A stretch of DNA of 64,000 nt from Allochromatium warmingii (lineage in GTDB: Bacteria > Pseudomonadota > Gammaproteobacteria > Chromatiales > Chromatiaceae): positions 1-64,000 of the forward strand of contig NZ_FNOW01000007.1 of the NCBI RefSeq assembly GCF_900107145.1. Direction: 5' to 3'. Position numbers and translations under genes: made by a program. Shown one piece after another: positions 35,401-45,429 of this stretch; position 1 is the stretch's first letter, and each line of letters starts with the position of its first letter. The notes under the pieces were generated by a model. The model was not told the origin of the DNA, did no database searches, and was given only the letters and a program-made list of their open reading frames with translations.

Positions 35401-35769
35401 ATGTCCGATCAGCCAATCAGCCAGAGCCGTCGTGACGCTGTCAAAGTGATGCTGGGCACCGCTGCCGCCATCCCGATGATTAACTTAGTCGGTTTCGGCA
35501 CTGCTCGCGCTTCAGCTCCGGCTAATGCTGTGTCCGCCGACGATGCGACCGCGATTGCCCTGAAGTACAATCAGGACGCCACCAAGTCCGAGCGCGTCTC
35601 GGCAGCCCGTCCGGGTCTGCCGCCGGAAGAACAGCACTGCGCTAACTGCCAGTTCATGCAGGCTGACGCCGCTGGCGCAACTGATGAGTGGAAAGGCTGC
35701 CAGCTCTTCCCCGGCAAGCTGATTAACGTCAACGGCTGGTGCGCTTCTTGGACGCTGAAGGCTGGCTAA
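35401..35769 (+). CDS. hip: High-potential iron-sulfur protein (HiPIP)
   Basis: A 122-residue precursor of a periplasmic 4Fe-4S electron carrier. In purple bacteria it gives electrons to the reaction-centre cytochrome. The Tat signal has the twin Arg at [11 protein letters not shown] (residues 9-19), with cleavage near [10 protein letters not shown]. The cluster Cys are residues 80, 83 (HCANC), 100 and 114. The mature part ([20 protein letters not shown], then [17 protein letters not shown]) is nearly the same as the A. vinosum HiPIP as I remember it. A strong AGGAG ribosome site precedes the ATG at 35401; a longer frame from 35326 is not used. A terminator follows. Confidence 0.97.
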   Translation: MSDQPISQSRRDAVKVMLGTAAAIPMINLVGFGTARASAPANAVSADDATAIALKYNQDATKSERVSAARPGLPPEEQHCANCQFMQADAAGATDEWKGCQLFPGKLINVNGWCASWTLKAG

Positions 35770-35796
35770 TCGCCCACGCCTGATCGGTTCGGATGC

Positions 35797-35821
35797 AAAC
35801 GGGGCCGCTGGCCCCGTTTTT
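35797..35821 (+). terminator. Intrinsic terminator of HiPIP gene
   Basis: A 10-bp stem AAACGGGGCC/GGCCCCGTTT with a 3-nt loop followed by T, 27 bp after the stop. Compact and GC-rich, typical of a strong monocistronic end. Confidence 0.9.
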
Positions 35822-35851
35822 CGTGGTCGTGTCATTTCTGGGGTTCTACGC

Positions 35852-36709
35852 ATGTCATCCGAAGGTTCCAGCGAATTTGCCCATGCCCGTCCCTACAAAG
35901 GCTTGAACGCGAACACTGCGCCCGAATCAGCCGCACCACGACGGTTATCACTGGTCTTTGTGCGCGGCATTATTTGGAGCCTAATCGGGATGATCTATGC
36001 TCCGTTGTTCATCGGGCTACTGTCACTGGCACGCGGGGCTGAATTGGGCAGTGTGTCCTATGTACTCGCCGCTGCACTGGCTGGCGGCGCGGGCGCGATT
36101 CTCTACGGTGCCCGTGAGTTGGCGTTGATTAGCACGGGTGTTGGTGCCGTGTCGGGTCTGGGACTGTTGATTCTGGCTCCGGCGCAAGCGAGCCTAACCA
36201 ATACAGTCGTTATTGCCGCGCTGTTGGCGGCGGTGGTGGGCGTTACGCTGTCGTTTCCGCGTCGCTGCACGCGCCATGTTCCCGGTAAATTAGTCGCCGG
36301 CGTGGTGACCGGAGCCTTTGTCGGCGCGGTACTGGCCATCGCCGAACCCTGGCACGCTCATGCGTTTTCGACCTTTGCTGCGCTGGCCTTTTTAACCAGC
36401 GCCAACGGCATTTTATACGCTGGCAGCGTGCGCGGTTGGATTCAGCTCTCGCGGCGCATTGGAATGGAGTCGCATCCCTGTGAGCTGATCGAGGGCGTCA
36501 CGATGGCGATTTTGGGCGCGATTGCCGCTGGTAGCGTCTGGATGGTGGTCTCGCCCTTGCTCGGCTTGGAAGCGGCTGGGTTCTGGCAGTTGGCGAGTCT
36601 GACGATGCACGATGAAATTCCGTCCGCTTTTTTGGGTGGACTACTCGGCGGCGGTCTGGCGGGAATGCTGCTCGAACTCTTCCGTTTTCCCTGGGTACAT
36701 GATGTCTAA
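35852..36709 (+). CDS. Polytopic membrane protein, unknown
   Basis: 285 residues. About 35 polar N-terminal residues (MSSEGSSEFAHARPYKG) are followed by seven or eight hydrophobic segments with many Ala and Gly. These start at IIWSLIGMIYAPLFIGLLSLA and end at IPSAFLGGLLGGGLAGMLLELF. A short basic loop, PRRCTRHVPGKLVAG, divides it. I recognise no transporter or enzyme signature. It directly follows the HiPIP terminator, so it has its own promoter or depends on read-through. It may be lineage-restricted. Confidence 0.75.
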   Translation: MSSEGSSEFAHARPYKGLNANTAPESAAPRRLSLVFVRGIIWSLIGMIYAPLFIGLLSLARGAELGSVSYVLAAALAGGAGAILYGARELALISTGVGAVSGLGLLILAPAQASLTNTVVIAALLAAVVGVTLSFPRRCTRHVPGKLVAGVVTGAFVGAVLAIAEPWHAHAFSTFAALAFLTSANGILYAGSVRGWIQLSRRIGMESHPCELIEGVTMAILGAIAAGSVWMVVSPLLGLEAAGFWQLASLTMHDEIPSAFLGGLLGGGLAGMLLELFRFPWVHDV

Positions 36710-36763
36710 GCGGGTTGCAGACACGCAGATAGCCGCTGCGCCTGTGGTAGGCTGTCCGATTCG

Positions 36764-36783
36764 CGGCCCGCTGCGGCGGGCCG
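36764..36783 (+). terminator. GC-rich hairpin between membrane gene and rlmE
   Basis: A perfect 8-bp stem CGGCCCGC, loop TGCG, GCGGGCCG, about 55 bp after the stop. A weak T-rich stretch follows. Confidence 0.5.
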
Positions 36784-36828
36784 GTTCAGTTTATTGGTCT
36801 ATTTGATCGCAGATTGGTAGTGACACGC

Positions 36829-37452
36829 ATGGCACGCAGTTCATCTAGTCGCCGCTGGCTCGACCGCCATCGCAATGATCCCTATGTTCAGCGCGTGCAG
36901 CGCGACGGCTACCGCTCGCGGGCCGCGTATAAACTGCTGGAGATTCAAGAAAAAGACCGCATTCTCCAATCTGGAATGCGCGTGGTCGATCTGGGTGCAG
37001 CGCCGGGCAGTTGGTCACAGATTGCCCAGCGATTGGTCGGCGTAACTGGGCGTGTGGTGGCGCTGGATATTTTGCCGATGGAGCCAATCGCTGGCGTCAG
37101 CGTGCTCTGTGGTGATTTTCGGGAAGCAGCGGTGGTTGCAGCACTACGCGACGCAATCGGCGATGCACCGCTTGATGTCGTGCTCTCGGATATGGCCCCG
37201 AATATCACCGGCACGGCGGTTGTCGATCAAACTCGGGCGATGTATCTAGTTGAATTAGCCTTAGAACTGGCGCACAGCCAGTTAAAACCCGGCGGAACGC
37301 TCGTTACCAAAGTGTTTCAGGGCGCGGGCTTTGATGACTATCTGCGCACCCTGCGGGCGAGCTTTAAACAGGTCGCTTCGCGCAAGCCGAACGCATCACG
37401 CGCTGAGAGTCGTGAAGTGTTTTTGGTCGCAAAGGGCTTTTTTCGGCCCTAA
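36829..37452 (+). CDS. rlmE: 23S rRNA (uridine-2'-O)-methyltransferase RlmE
   Basis: A 207-residue heat-shock methylase (FtsJ/RrmJ) that modifies U2552 of 23S rRNA late in 50S assembly. Family motifs are YRSRAAYKLLEIQEKDRIL (catalytic Lys), VVDLGAAPGSWSQ (SAM site), LSDMAPNITG (catalytic Asp) and GGTLVTKVFQGAG (catalytic Lys), then SRAESREVFLVAKGF (Glu). The ATG at 36829 is preferred to a TTG at 36814. It precedes ftsH, as in E. coli. Confidence 0.96.
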   Translation: MARSSSSRRWLDRHRNDPYVQRVQRDGYRSRAAYKLLEIQEKDRILQSGMRVVDLGAAPGSWSQIAQRLVGVTGRVVALDILPMEPIAGVSVLCGDFREAAVVAALRDAIGDAPLDVVLSDMAPNITGTAVVDQTRAMYLVELALELAHSQLKPGGTLVTKVFQGAGFDDYLRTLRASFKQVASRKPNASRAESREVFLVAKGFFRP

Positions 37453-37524
37453 AATTCCTGCATCGAGCGTCGTTGTTTCCCGCGTTGTCGCGTTTTTTTT
37501 ACGGGGTCGTGAGCCGTGACTGAT

Positions 37525-39435
37525 ATGGCGAAAAATTTACTGCTGTGGGTGGTCATCGCCATTGTGCTGATGTCCGTGTTTAATAATTTCACCGCGACCC
37601 ACTCGACGCCGCGCGATCTGGACTACTCCGATTTTATTGAGCAGGTCAAGCAAGGCGGCGTGAAGGAAGTGACGATTCAGGGGCGGGTGATCGAGGGCGT
37701 CACCGAGGCCGGTCAGCGGTTTCATACTTACAGCCCGGGCGATGATGGTTTAGTCGGCGATCTGCTCAATCACAACGTCATTATCAAGGCCGCACCGCCG
37801 GAAGAGCAGTCGCTGCTGATGCAACTGTTGATTAACTGGTTCCCGCTGTTGCTGTTAGTGGCGCTGTGGATCTTTTTCATGCGCCAAATGCAGGGCGGCG
37901 CCGGCGGGCGCGGGGCGATGTCGTTTGGCAAAAGTCGAGCGCGGATGCTCTCGGAAGATCAAGTCAAGGTCACATTTCAGGATGTCGCCGGCGCGGAAGA
38001 GGCCAAAGAAGAAGTCGTCGAGATGGTCGATTTTCTTAAAGATCCGGCCAAATTCCAAAAACTTGGCGGCAAAATCCCCAAAGGCGTGCTGATGGTTGGC
38101 CCGCCCGGGACGGGTAAGACGCTGCTGGCGCGGGCGATTGCTGGTGAAGCTAAAGTCCCGTTTTTCACCATTTCCGGCTCGGATTTTGTCGAGATGTTCG
38201 TCGGCGTCGGCGCATCGCGGGTGCGCGATATGTTCGAGCAGGCCAAAAAGCACGCGCCCTGCATCATCTTTATCGACGAAATCGACGCCGTTGGACGGCA
38301 TCGCGGCGCGGGTCTCGGCGGTGGGCATGACGAGCGCGAGCAGACCTTAAATCAGCTTTTAGTCGAGATGGACGGCTTTGAGGGCAATGAGGGCGTGATT
38401 GTGATTGCTGCGACCAATCGCCCCGATGTGCTCGATCCGGCGCTGTTGCGGCCCGGGCGTTTTGATCGGCAGGTCGTGGTGCCGCTGCCGGATGTGCGCG
38501 GACGCGAGCAGATTTTGAAAGTTCACATGCGCAAAATTCCCGCTGCCGAAAATGTCAAAGCGTCGATTCTGGCACGCGGCACGCCGGGCTTTTCCGGTGC
38601 TGATTTAGCCAATCTGGTCAATGAAGCCGCGCTCTTTGCCGCTCGCGCCAATAAAAAATTGGTCGAAATGAGCGACATGGAACAGGCCAAAGACAAGATT
38701 TTAATGGGCGCAGAACGCCGCTCAATGGTGATGACCGAAGAGGAAAAGCGCCTGACGGCCTATCACGAATCGGGTCACGCGATTGTCGGACGGCTGGTGC
38801 CCGATCATGATCCGGTGCATAAAGTCAGCATTATTCCGCGTGGGCGGGCGCTCGGCGTGACGCTGTTTTTGCCCGAAGATGATCGCTTTAGCTATAGCAA
38901 GCAGCGGCTGGAAAGTAATATTTCCAGTCTCTTCGGTGGGCGCTGTGCCGAGGAATTAATTTTCGGTGCCGATAGCGTCACCACGGGTGCGCAGAATGAT
39001 ATTCATCGTGCGACTGAAATTGCACGGAATATGGTCACAAAATGGGGGCTATCGGATCGACTCGGGCCATTAGCCTATAGCGAAGAAGAGCAAGAAGTGT
39101 TTTTGGGTCATTCGGTCACGCAGCATAAAAGCGTCTCTGATGAAACCTCGCATTTAATTGATGAAGAAATTCGCCGCGTTATTGATCGCAATTATGTGCG
39201 GGCGCTCAATCTATTACGCGAGCATTTAGAGCAGTTGCACGCGATGGCCGCCGCGTTGATGAAATATGAGACCATCGACGCTTCACAGATTGACGATATT
39301 TTGGCCGGACGTGAGCCGCGTCCGCCGCGTGATTGGGAGGATGATGAGCCGCATCGGCGCGTGCCGACTCAGCATGCACAGAAAGATGATAGCGACGATG
39401 GCTTTGAGGTCGGTAGACCGGCCGGGGAGCACTGA
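37525..39435 (+). CDS. ftsH: ATP-dependent zinc metalloprotease FtsH
   Basis: 636 residues from the ATG at 37525 ([15 protein letters not shown]), the usual FtsH start; a GTG three codons earlier is possible. Two membrane helices (about 5-24 and 95-115) flank a small periplasmic domain. The AAA module has Walker A GPPGTGKT, Walker [12 protein letters not shown] and the second region of homology [21 protein letters not shown]. The protease has the zinc motif HESGH. It degrades unneeded membrane and regulatory proteins such as LpxC and sigma32 in E. coli. It lies between rlmE and glmM; folP, often found in between, is absent. Confidence 0.97.
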   Translation: MAKNLLLWVVIAIVLMSVFNNFTATHSTPRDLDYSDFIEQVKQGGVKEVTIQGRVIEGVTEAGQRFHTYSPGDDGLVGDLLNHNVIIKAAPPEEQSLLMQLLINWFPLLLLVALWIFFMRQMQGGAGGRGAMSFGKSRARMLSEDQVKVTFQDVAGAEEAKEEVVEMVDFLKDPAKFQKLGGKIPKGVLMVGPPGTGKTLLARAIAGEAKVPFFTISGSDFVEMFVGVGASRVRDMFEQAKKHAPCIIFIDEIDAVGRHRGAGLGGGHDEREQTLNQLLVEMDGFEGNEGVIVIAATNRPDVLDPALLRPGRFDRQVVVPLPDVRGREQILKVHMRKIPAAENVKASILARGTPGFSGADLANLVNEAALFAARANKKLVEMSDMEQAKDKILMGAERRSMVMTEEEKRLTAYHESGHAIVGRLVPDHDPVHKVSIIPRGRALGVTLFLPEDDRFSYSKQRLESNISSLFGGRCAEELIFGADSVTTGAQNDIHRATEIARNMVTKWGLSDRLGPLAYSEEEQEVFLGHSVTQHKSVSDETSHLIDEEIRRVIDRNYVRALNLLREHLEQLHAMAAALMKYETIDASQIDDILAGREPRPPRDWEDDEPHRRVPTQHAQKDDSDDGFEVGRPAGEH

Positions 39436-39438
39436 GCG

Positions 39439-40773
39439 ATGCGCCAGTATTTTGGCACTGATGGCATTCGCGGGCGGGTCGGTCGCGGTCATATCACGCC
39501 GGATTTTGTGCTCAAACTCGGCTGGGCCGCCGGGCGCGTGCTCGGGCAGGGTCGCGGTAAGATCTTGATTGGTAAGGATACGCGCATCTCTGGCTATATG
39601 TTCGAGTCGGCGCTCGAAGCCGGTTTGGTCGCGGCCGGGGTCGATATTCGGCTGCTCGGCCCGATGACCACGCCCGGCGTTGCGTATTTGACGCGCACCT
39701 TTCGCGCCTGCGCCGGAATTGTTATCACCGCCTCGCACAATCCGTTCGATGACAATGGCATCAAGTTCTTCTCGGCTGACGGCGATAAGCTCCCCGATGA
39801 GGTCGAGCTGGCGATTGAAGCTGAACTCGCCCAGCCGTTGCGCACGGTAGCATCGAGCGAACTCGGCAAAGTTAAACGCATCGATGATGCCAACGGGCGC
39901 TATATCGAGTTTTGCAAGAGCACGATTCCGGCGTGTATGAATTTTCGCGGGCTAAAAGTGGTCGTCGATTGCGCTCACGGTGCGACCTACAATACCGCAC
40001 CATTTGTGTTCGAGGAATTGGGCGCTGAGGTCATCCGGCTGGGCACCGAACCGGATGGTTTTAACATCAATCAGGGCGTCGGTTCGACCGCACCGAACGC
40101 GCTGTGTGAGACGGTGGTACGCGAGGGCGCGGATCTCGGCATCGCCTTCGATGGCGACGGCGACCGCGTGTTGATGGTCGATGCGCACGGCACCCTGATC
40201 GACGGCGATCAACTACTGTACGTGATCGCCAAATCGCGTCTACTCAGTGGCGCCATGCGCGGCGATGTGGTCGGGACGTTGATGAGCAATCTCGGCGTTG
40301 AACACGCGCTCAAGCGGCTCGGTATCGGCTTTGCGCGGACACAGGTCGGCGACCGCTACATCATGGAGCGGCTCAAGGCACAGGATGGCATTCTCGGCGG
40401 CGAACCTTCGGGGCATCTCATCTGCCGCGACCGCACGACGACCGGCGATGGCATCGTTGCGGCGCTGCAAGTGCTGGCGGCGCTCGACCGACTCGGCACG
40501 CGGCTCGAAGACATCGCCACGGAAGTCGAACGCTATCCACAGGTGCTCATCAATGTCCGGCTCGACCAACCGCGAGCGGCGCTCGACCGGCCCGAGGTAC
40601 AAGCAGCGGTGACGGCTGCCGAGCAGGAATTGGCCGGACGTGGACGGGTGCTGTTGCGTCCGTCGGGCACGGAACCACTGGTGCGCGTGATGGTTGAGGG
40701 GGCGGAGCGGGTTCAGGTCGAACACCTGGCCGAACACCTCGCCGCCGCTGTGCGTGCGCCACTCACCGTTTAA
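39439..40773 (+). CDS. glmM: Phosphoglucosamine mutase
   Basis: A 444-residue enzyme converting glucosamine-6-phosphate to glucosamine-1-phosphate for peptidoglycan and LPS precursors. It begins [15 protein letters not shown]. The active-site phosphoserine is Ser99 in [16 protein letters not shown]. The metal loop is [12 protein letters not shown]. The sugar loop is GGEPSGHLI and the phosphate loop is [15 protein letters not shown]. It starts 3 bp after ftsH, with a ribosome site in the ftsH end, so the genes are coupled. Confidence 0.96.
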   Translation: MRQYFGTDGIRGRVGRGHITPDFVLKLGWAAGRVLGQGRGKILIGKDTRISGYMFESALEAGLVAAGVDIRLLGPMTTPGVAYLTRTFRACAGIVITASHNPFDDNGIKFFSADGDKLPDEVELAIEAELAQPLRTVASSELGKVKRIDDANGRYIEFCKSTIPACMNFRGLKVVVDCAHGATYNTAPFVFEELGAEVIRLGTEPDGFNINQGVGSTAPNALCETVVREGADLGIAFDGDGDRVLMVDAHGTLIDGDQLLYVIAKSRLLSGAMRGDVVGTLMSNLGVEHALKRLGIGFARTQVGDRYIMERLKAQDGILGGEPSGHLICRDRTTTGDGIVAALQVLAALDRLGTRLEDIATEVERYPQVLINVRLDQPRAALDRPEVQAAVTAAEQELAGRGRVLLRPSGTEPLVRVMVEGAERVQVEHLAEHLAAAVRAPLTV

Positions 40774-40791
40774 TCGTGTTTCGGAACCATC

Positions 40792-41226
40792 GTGGCTATT
40801 GTTAGAAAAAGTGCTCTGGTGCCGTATTCAGCGGCGCGTATGTTTAATCTCGTCTATGACGTGACAGCCTATCCGCAATTTTTGCCCTGGTGTGATAGCG
40901 CCAGCGTCATTTCGGAGACTGATGAAAAAATCTGCGGTCAAATCGGCGTGCATCGCATGGGCATTCGTCAAACCTTTAGCACCTGTAATCGGTTTGAACG
41001 CGACCGCTTGATGCACATTGATTTACTCGATGGGCCGTTTCGGAAATTAGTCGGGGCGTGGCGCTTTACGCCACTGCGCGACGATGCCTCAAAAGTCGAA
41101 TTGGAATTGGAATTTGAATTTTCTGGGCGCTTGATTGATAAAGCGTTTGGCAGTGTTTTTAATCAAATTGCCAATACCTTAGTCGATGCGTTTTGCAAAC
41201 GTGCCGATGAGGTCTATCGACAGTGA
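40792..41226 (+). CDS. ratA: RatA/Coq10-like START-domain protein
   Basis: A 144-residue SRPBCC/START protein. The GTG start at 40792 gives VAIVRKSALVPYSAARMFNLVYDVTAYPQFLPWC, the family's typical beginning. It ends FNQIANTLVDAFCKRADEVY. E. coli RatA has been described as blocking 70S formation, while the eukaryotic relative Coq10 binds ubiquinone. A lipid or quinone role is equally likely. It overlaps rnfH by 4 bp (GTGA), the standard ratA-rnfH pair. smpB, usually divergent beside them, is absent. Confidence 0.92.
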   Translation: MAIVRKSALVPYSAARMFNLVYDVTAYPQFLPWCDSASVISETDEKICGQIGVHRMGIRQTFSTCNRFERDRLMHIDLLDGPFRKLVGAWRFTPLRDDASKVELELEFEFSGRLIDKAFGSVFNQIANTLVDAFCKRADEVYRQ

Positions 41227-41525
41227 CTGAGTATTTGCAAATCGCTGTGGCCTATGTTGGCACATCTGATCAAGCACTGCGGGCACTGGAAGTCCGCACC
41301 GGCACCAGTGTCCGCGATGCGCTTGAGCAATGCGGTCTGCTCGATCAATTCCCCGAAATTGATCTGGAGACTACTCATAAAGTGGGCATCTTTGGTCGGC
41401 TGGTGAAGCTCGATCAAGCGGTCGCAGAAGGCGACCGCATTGAGATTTACCGCCCGTTATTAGCCGATCCGAAAGCGGCGCGGAAGTCAGCGTCCAGCCG
41501 CCAGCTTTCAGCGACCCGTATCTAG
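41223..41525 (+). CDS. rnfH: RnfH-family ubiquitin-like protein
   Basis: A 100-residue protein of the UPF0125 family with a beta-grasp fold: LQIAVAYVGTSDQALRALEVRTGTSVRDALEQCGLLDQFPEIDL, then VGIFGRLVKLDQAVAEGDRIEIYRPLLADPKAARK. The role is not settled; the name reflects rnf association in some bacteria. The last 15 residues (SASSRQLSATRI end) come from a CAGCNNN heptad array and are not conserved. The stop lies 18 bp inside the convergent znuA end. Confidence 0.92.
   Translation: MTEYLQIAVAYVGTSDQALRALEVRTGTSVRDALEQCGLLDQFPEIDLETTHKVGIFGRLVKLDQAVAEGDRIEIYRPLLADPKAARKSASSRQLSATRI
41488..41515 (+). repeat. CAGCNNN heptanucleotide array, locus 2
   Basis: Four heptads, CAGCGTC, CAGCCGC, CAGCTTT, CAGCGAC, at the end of rnfH, overlapping the end of znuA. 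Three of the four are also found at locus 1. Confidence 0.8.
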
Positions 41526-42419
41526 CTGTGACGAATCAACTGCCGTGAGCACCTGCACCAGATGACGCAGGCTACCGATATAATCCGCCGATAGCGTATC
41601 AATCACTGCCACGCGCCCGCCGATTTCACGCGCAACCTGTTGTGCGGCCTTTGTTGAAAGCTGCGGCTGGGCCAGAATCACGCGCACTCGGTCACGGCGT
41701 GCTTGTTTAATCAGCGCAGCTAAATAGCGCGGCCCAGGTTCTTTGCCTTCGGATTCAATGGGAATCTGGGTTAAGCCATAGGCATCGGCGAAATAGCCCC
41801 AAGCTGGGTGATAGACCATCAAGCGGCGATGCTGTAATACATCTAACTGGGCGCGAATCTCGGCATCGAGTGCATTTAATTCGGCGCTGGTTTGCATCAG
41901 CCGTGCTTGGTAATCAGCCGCGTGCGCCGGATCCCATTCGCTTAATGTCAGCGCAATCTGTTCGGTCAAGCGAATCACTAATAGTGGACTCATCCAAATA
42001 TGTGGATCGGGTTCAATCTCGGCTTCGGTTTGATGTTCATGCTCATGCGCATGTTGATCTTCATGGTCATGGTCATGCGCTTCTAAACGACGGCGAGCAA
42101 TACCATTGCTGAGATCAACAACGCGCAGCGTTGGATTAACGGCGCGAATCCGCTCCATCCATGCTGCTTCAATGGGCAGACCAATCCGAAAATAAAGATC
42201 GGCCTGTGCCAGTCGCGCCATTTGCCCTGGAGTCGGCTCATAAGCGTGCGGATTAGAACCCGCATTGACCAGCGCCTCGACCTGTACGTGCTCGCCGCCG
42301 ATCTGTTCGACGAAGGTTTGTTGCGGTAACACGGTGACAAACACGCGGATTGGCTCGGCGCTCAGTAGGGTTGCTGGCAGACAGAGTAGAAAGATGAAGG
42401 TAACAACATACCGGTGCAT
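41508..42419 (-). CDS. znuA: Zinc ABC transporter periplasmic binding protein
   Basis: 303 residues from the ATG at 42419 with GAGG before it; the frame extends to 42620 but without a good start. The signal peptide (MHRYVVTFIFLLCLPATLLSA) is followed by the cluster A-I metal-binding fold. Metal His are in GSNPHAYEPTPGQM, DPHIWMSP and VYHPAWGYFADAYGL, plus a late acidic residue in VIDTLSADY. A His/Glu-rich loop (HDHDHEDQHAHEHEH) typical of zinc proteins lies near residue 130. Permease and ATPase genes are not adjacent, so its ABC partner is elsewhere. Confidence 0.88.
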   Translation of the reverse strand: MHRYVVTFIFLLCLPATLLSAEPIRVFVTVLPQQTFVEQIGGEHVQVEALVNAGSNPHAYEPTPGQMARLAQADLYFRIGLPIEAAWMERIRAVNPTLRVVDLSNGIARRRLEAHDHDHEDQHAHEHEHQTEAEIEPDPHIWMSPLLVIRLTEQIALTLSEWDPAHAADYQARLMQTSAELNALDAEIRAQLDVLQHRRLMVYHPAWGYFADAYGLTQIPIESEGKEPGPRYLAALIKQARRDRVRVILAQPQLSTKAAQQVAREIGGRVAVIDTLSADYIGSLRHLVQVLTAVDSSQLDTGR

Positions 42420-42743
42420 GGCGACCTCAGTCAGGGTTAGGTATACGGTTAGGTGTAGGCGGTAAGTCGGTTCAAGATGGATGAGATCATCGCTGGCCTC
42501 GGCAACTGCGCCGTTCGCTGGAACGCACGCGGTTGCCGTGCTCGTCGGTACCCGAAATGGTTGTTTCAATACCCAATGCGCGTTAATCTTATCGTTGTAT
42601 TCGCGTGGCGGTTGCCTCACAGATACTTGGAGCTGCTAACTGATCGCTGATTTTTGCTCAAATGTGTTGACAGATGCTCAGGATGAGCATTGCTTGAGGC
42701 CGCTAACAGCGGTTTAACGACGAGCTGATAGAGGACATTGCAA
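42420..42743. other. Intergenic region upstream of znuA
   Basis: No gene supported. It contains TTGCTCAA (42654-42661), a TTGACA (42667-42672), a perfect palindrome TGCTCA-GGA-TGAGCA (42674-42688), and a hairpin CCGCT-AAC-AGCGG (about 42702-42714). A zinc-responsive (Zur) site is expected near znuA, but I could not identify one with confidence. Confidence 0.4.
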
Positions 42744-42908
42744 GTGGCCAAGCTTCGGTTTGGCGCTTTACCGCAAGGGGATGAAACCTTTGGAGAGCTT
42801 GATCGATTGAGGGAATCCGGCGCTACTGAGCGTCACGGGCTTGAGTTGGGCGGTTCGCCGCGTCAACCAAGTGCAGATAAATCCATTGAGCAAGTTTGCT
42901 CAAGTTAA
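42744..42908 (+). CDS. Possible 54-residue ORF, unknown
   Basis: GTG at 42744 with AGAGGA 9 nt upstream opens a 54-residue frame: VAKLRFGALPQGDETFGEL, then a charged middle, and a tail ending SIEQVCSS. Codon choice (CGG, CGA, AGG) is unlike the neighbours, and the 3' end falls in a palindrome. It may be a real small gene or chance. Confidence 0.25.
   Translation: MAKLRFGALPQGDETFGELDRLRESGATERHGLELGGSPRQPSADKSIEQVCSS
42886..42903. repeat. Palindrome TTGAGCAA-GT-TTGCTCAA
   Basis: Perfect 8-bp arms with a 2-bp centre. The half-site TTGCTCAA also occurs at 42654-42661. It could be an operator for ndk or for the short frame that ends here. Confidence 0.45.
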
Positions 42909-43088
42909 ATGGAGCAGCAGCTAACAGCAGATGGCGTACCATCCGCCGCCCCGGATCGGCAATCGAGTTGTCAGCCGCCTGTGGGCCGTTGTCAGACACA
43001 CGGCATCCCGCCGCCTCTCAAGCGCGTTTCCAATCCGCCTTAAACCAAGTCTTTCATTCAGATCAATGCCCCAGTGTTAGGAGCCAGT

Positions 43089-43517
43089 ATGGCTATTGAG
43101 CGCACCCTGTCTATTATCAAACCGAATGCTGTTGCCAAAGATGCCATTGGTGCCATTCTCGGCCGCTTTGAGACCGCTGGACTCAAGATCGTCGCTGCCC
43201 GCATGTTGCACATGAGCCGCGAGCAAGCCAGCGCGTTTTATGCGATTCATCAGGGCAAACCGTTCTTTGATGAACTGGTCGATTTTATGATTTCTGGCCC
43301 GGTGATGGTGCAGGTGCTCGAAGGTGAGGACGCGGTTGCCAAAAACCGTGAGATTATGGGTGCAACCAATCCAGCACAGGCCGCGCCGGGCACGATTCGG
43401 GCGGATTTCGCTGACTCGTTCACCGAAAATGCCGCGCACGGTTCGGATTCACCGGACAATGCCGCCGTGGAGATCGCCTTCTTCTTCCCCGAAGGCGTCT
43501 GCCCGCGCACCCGCTGA
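43089..43517 (+). CDS. ndk: Nucleoside-diphosphate kinase
   Basis: A 142-residue enzyme moving the gamma-phosphate among nucleoside triphosphates. The start ATG at 43089 has AGGAG upstream and gives [18 protein letters not shown]. The catalytic His117 is in [20 protein letters not shown]. Length and motifs are typical. It is followed 23 bp later by rlmN, the standard order ndk-rlmN-pilF. Confidence 0.97.
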   Translation: MAIERTLSIIKPNAVAKDAIGAILGRFETAGLKIVAARMLHMSREQASAFYAIHQGKPFFDELVDFMISGPVMVQVLEGEDAVAKNREIMGATNPAQAAPGTIRADFADSFTENAAHGSDSPDNAAVEIAFFFPEGVCPRTR

Positions 43518-43540
43518 ACTGCTCGCCGTCCCGCCGCACC

Positions 43541-44647
43541 ATGCGCACCGCGTCGCGCCCGTTGAATCTGCTCGACCTCGATCTTGCGGGGTGTGAGTCG
43601 CTGCTGACTGGGCTGGGATTTAAGGCGTTTCATGGGCGCAATCTGTTCAAATGGCTCCATAAACACGGCGTCAGCGAATTTGACGCCATGACCGATCTGC
43701 CCAAAGCACTGCGCACGGTGCTCCGCGAACAGGTCGCGATCCGCGTGCCGCAGGTGTTGCAGTCCCATCCGTCCGCTGATGGGACGATCAAATGGGTGCT
43801 GGAACTCGACGACGGTCAGCGCGTCGAGACGGTGTTTATCCCCGAAGGCAAGCGCCGCACGCTCTGCGTGTCCTCGCAGGTCGGCTGTGCGCTGGAATGC
43901 GCCTTCTGTGCTACAGCGCAGCAGGGGTTTAATCGCAATCTGAGCGTCGGCGAGATCATCGGTCAGGTGTGGCAGGCGGCGCGTCAACTCGGTGTTGCGC
44001 CAACCAATGTAGTGATGATGGGCATGGGTGAACCGCTGGCCAATTTTGAGGCGGCGGTGACGGCCATGAACATCATGCAGGATGATCTGGCCTATATGCT
44101 GGCCAAACAGCGCGTGACCCTGAGCACGTCGGGCATTGTGCCGAATATCTATCGGTTGCGCGAAGTCAGTGAGGTGTCGCTGGCCGTCTCGCTGCACGCA
44201 CCGACCGATGCCCTGCGCGATGAACTCATGCCGATCAATCGCAAATATCCGCTCGCCGAGCTGATTCCAGCATGTAAGCACTATGTCGCGGGTGACACGC
44301 GGCGCAAAGTGACTTGGGAATATGTCATGCTCGACGGCATCAACGACAGTCTGGCGCACGCCAAGCAGTTGATCCGCTTGCTCGAAGGCGTGCCGTCGAA
44401 AGTCAATCTGATTCCGTTTAATCCGTTCAGCGGCAGTGCGTTTGGCACTTCACCGCCGGAACGGGTTGAGGCGTTCCGGGCGCGATTGGCGCGTTCGGGG
44501 ATTTTTACCATGACGCGCAAAACACGCGGCGATGAGATCGCAGCGGCCTGCGGGCAATTGGTCGGGCGGGTCGAGGATCGCACGGGACGGCGCGAGCGGT
44601 TGCGCGTGACACTGGATACCCAGCGGGAGGCGCGATGCAGTCCATAA
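43541..44647 (+). CDS. rlmN: Dual-specificity RNA methyltransferase RlmN
   Basis: A 368-residue radical-SAM enzyme that methylates C2 of A2503 in 23S rRNA and A37 in some tRNAs. The 4Fe-4S ligands are Cys116, 120 and 123 in [18 protein letters not shown]. The methyl-carrying Cys is in [16 protein letters not shown] near the C-terminus. Other motifs are [14 protein letters not shown] and [23 protein letters not shown]. It overlaps pilF by 13 bp. A 369-codon frame on the other strand is a shadow. Confidence 0.96.
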   Translation: MRTASRPLNLLDLDLAGCESLLTGLGFKAFHGRNLFKWLHKHGVSEFDAMTDLPKALRTVLREQVAIRVPQVLQSHPSADGTIKWVLELDDGQRVETVFIPEGKRRTLCVSSQVGCALECAFCATAQQGFNRNLSVGEIIGQVWQAARQLGVAPTNVVMMGMGEPLANFEAAVTAMNIMQDDLAYMLAKQRVTLSTSGIVPNIYRLREVSEVSLAVSLHAPTDALRDELMPINRKYPLAELIPACKHYVAGDTRRKVTWEYVMLDGINDSLAHAKQLIRLLEGVPSKVNLIPFNPFSGSAFGTSPPERVEAFRARLARSGIFTMTRKTRGDEIAAACGQLVGRVEDRTGRRERLRVTLDTQREARCSP

Positions 44648-45429
44648 GCAACGCGGTGCGGGTCGCGGTGAGCGTCGTTGGTGCTTGGTCGCTGCTGGCC
44701 TGTGGCGGTCAGAGCACGCGCTCAGCGAGCGGGGCGACGGAATTGGGTTTGGCGCAGCAAGATAGCCCAGCCGAACTCTATGTGGCGTTGGCGAAGGAAT
44801 ATCATCGTCTCGGTCAGACCGAGGTCGCTTTGCGCCGAGCGCAACAGGCGGTCAAGACCGATAAAAGCTATGCCCCGGCGCATGTGTGGCTGGCGTTTTT
44901 GCTCGAACAACTGCGCCAGACCGATGAGGCGGCGGATCATTATGCACGGGCGATGAAGCTCGCGCCGAATAATCCCGATGTGCTCAACGCCTATGGTTCG
45001 TTTTTGTGCAATCAACGCCGCTATGCCGAGGCTGATGCGCAGTTTGTCAAGGCGTCGAAAAATCCGGTGTATCCAACGCCCTGGATTGCGCTGACTAATG
45101 CTGGCAACTGTGCGCTAGAAGCCGGCGATCCGACCAAAGCCGAAACCCATTATCGCGCTGCCTTGCTGGGCAACCCAAATTTCGGCGCACCGCTGGCGAG
45201 CTTGGCGCAACAGGCGCTCAAACGCGGCGATGCCAAAGTCGCTAAGGATTATATTGACCGTTATTTTAAGCCGGACACGGTGCGGCTGCCGTCGGATTCC
45301 CGCATCGCGCTGCAAGTCGGTGCCGAGGCTGAACAGGCGCTCGGCAATCGCAAACGGGCGGCGTTTTATCGCAATGCGCTCGATAGCAATTTTCCGGCTG
45401 CGCCCGCTGCTGCCGGTCGTGCGCCCTAG
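44635..45429 (+). CDS. pilF: Type IV pilus biogenesis/stability lipoprotein PilF/PilW
   Basis: 264 residues. The lipobox LLAC follows a short signal. Several TPR repeats follow: [88 protein letters not shown]. This outer-membrane pilotin helps the secretin PilQ assemble. The family's conserved NAYGSFLC and [11 protein letters not shown] are present. It lies in the order rlmN-pilF-rodZ. Confidence 0.93.
   Translation: MQSISNAVRVAVSVVGAWSLLACGGQSTRSASGATELGLAQQDSPAELYVALAKEYHRLGQTEVALRRAQQAVKTDKSYAPAHVWLAFLLEQLRQTDEAADHYARAMKLAPNNPDVLNAYGSFLCNQRRYAEADAQFVKASKNPVYPTPWIALTNAGNCALEAGDPTKAETHYRAALLGNPNFGAPLASLAQQALKRGDAKVAKDYIDRYFKPDTVRLPSDSRIALQVGAEAEQALGNRKRAAFYRNALDSNFPAAPAAAGRAP

Noticed and set aside
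43250-44359. 369-residue frame antisense to ndk and rlmN
   Set aside because: The plus strand has two certain genes with catalytic motifs. The antisense protein is His/Arg-rich with no motif, as expected for a shadow in GC-rich DNA.
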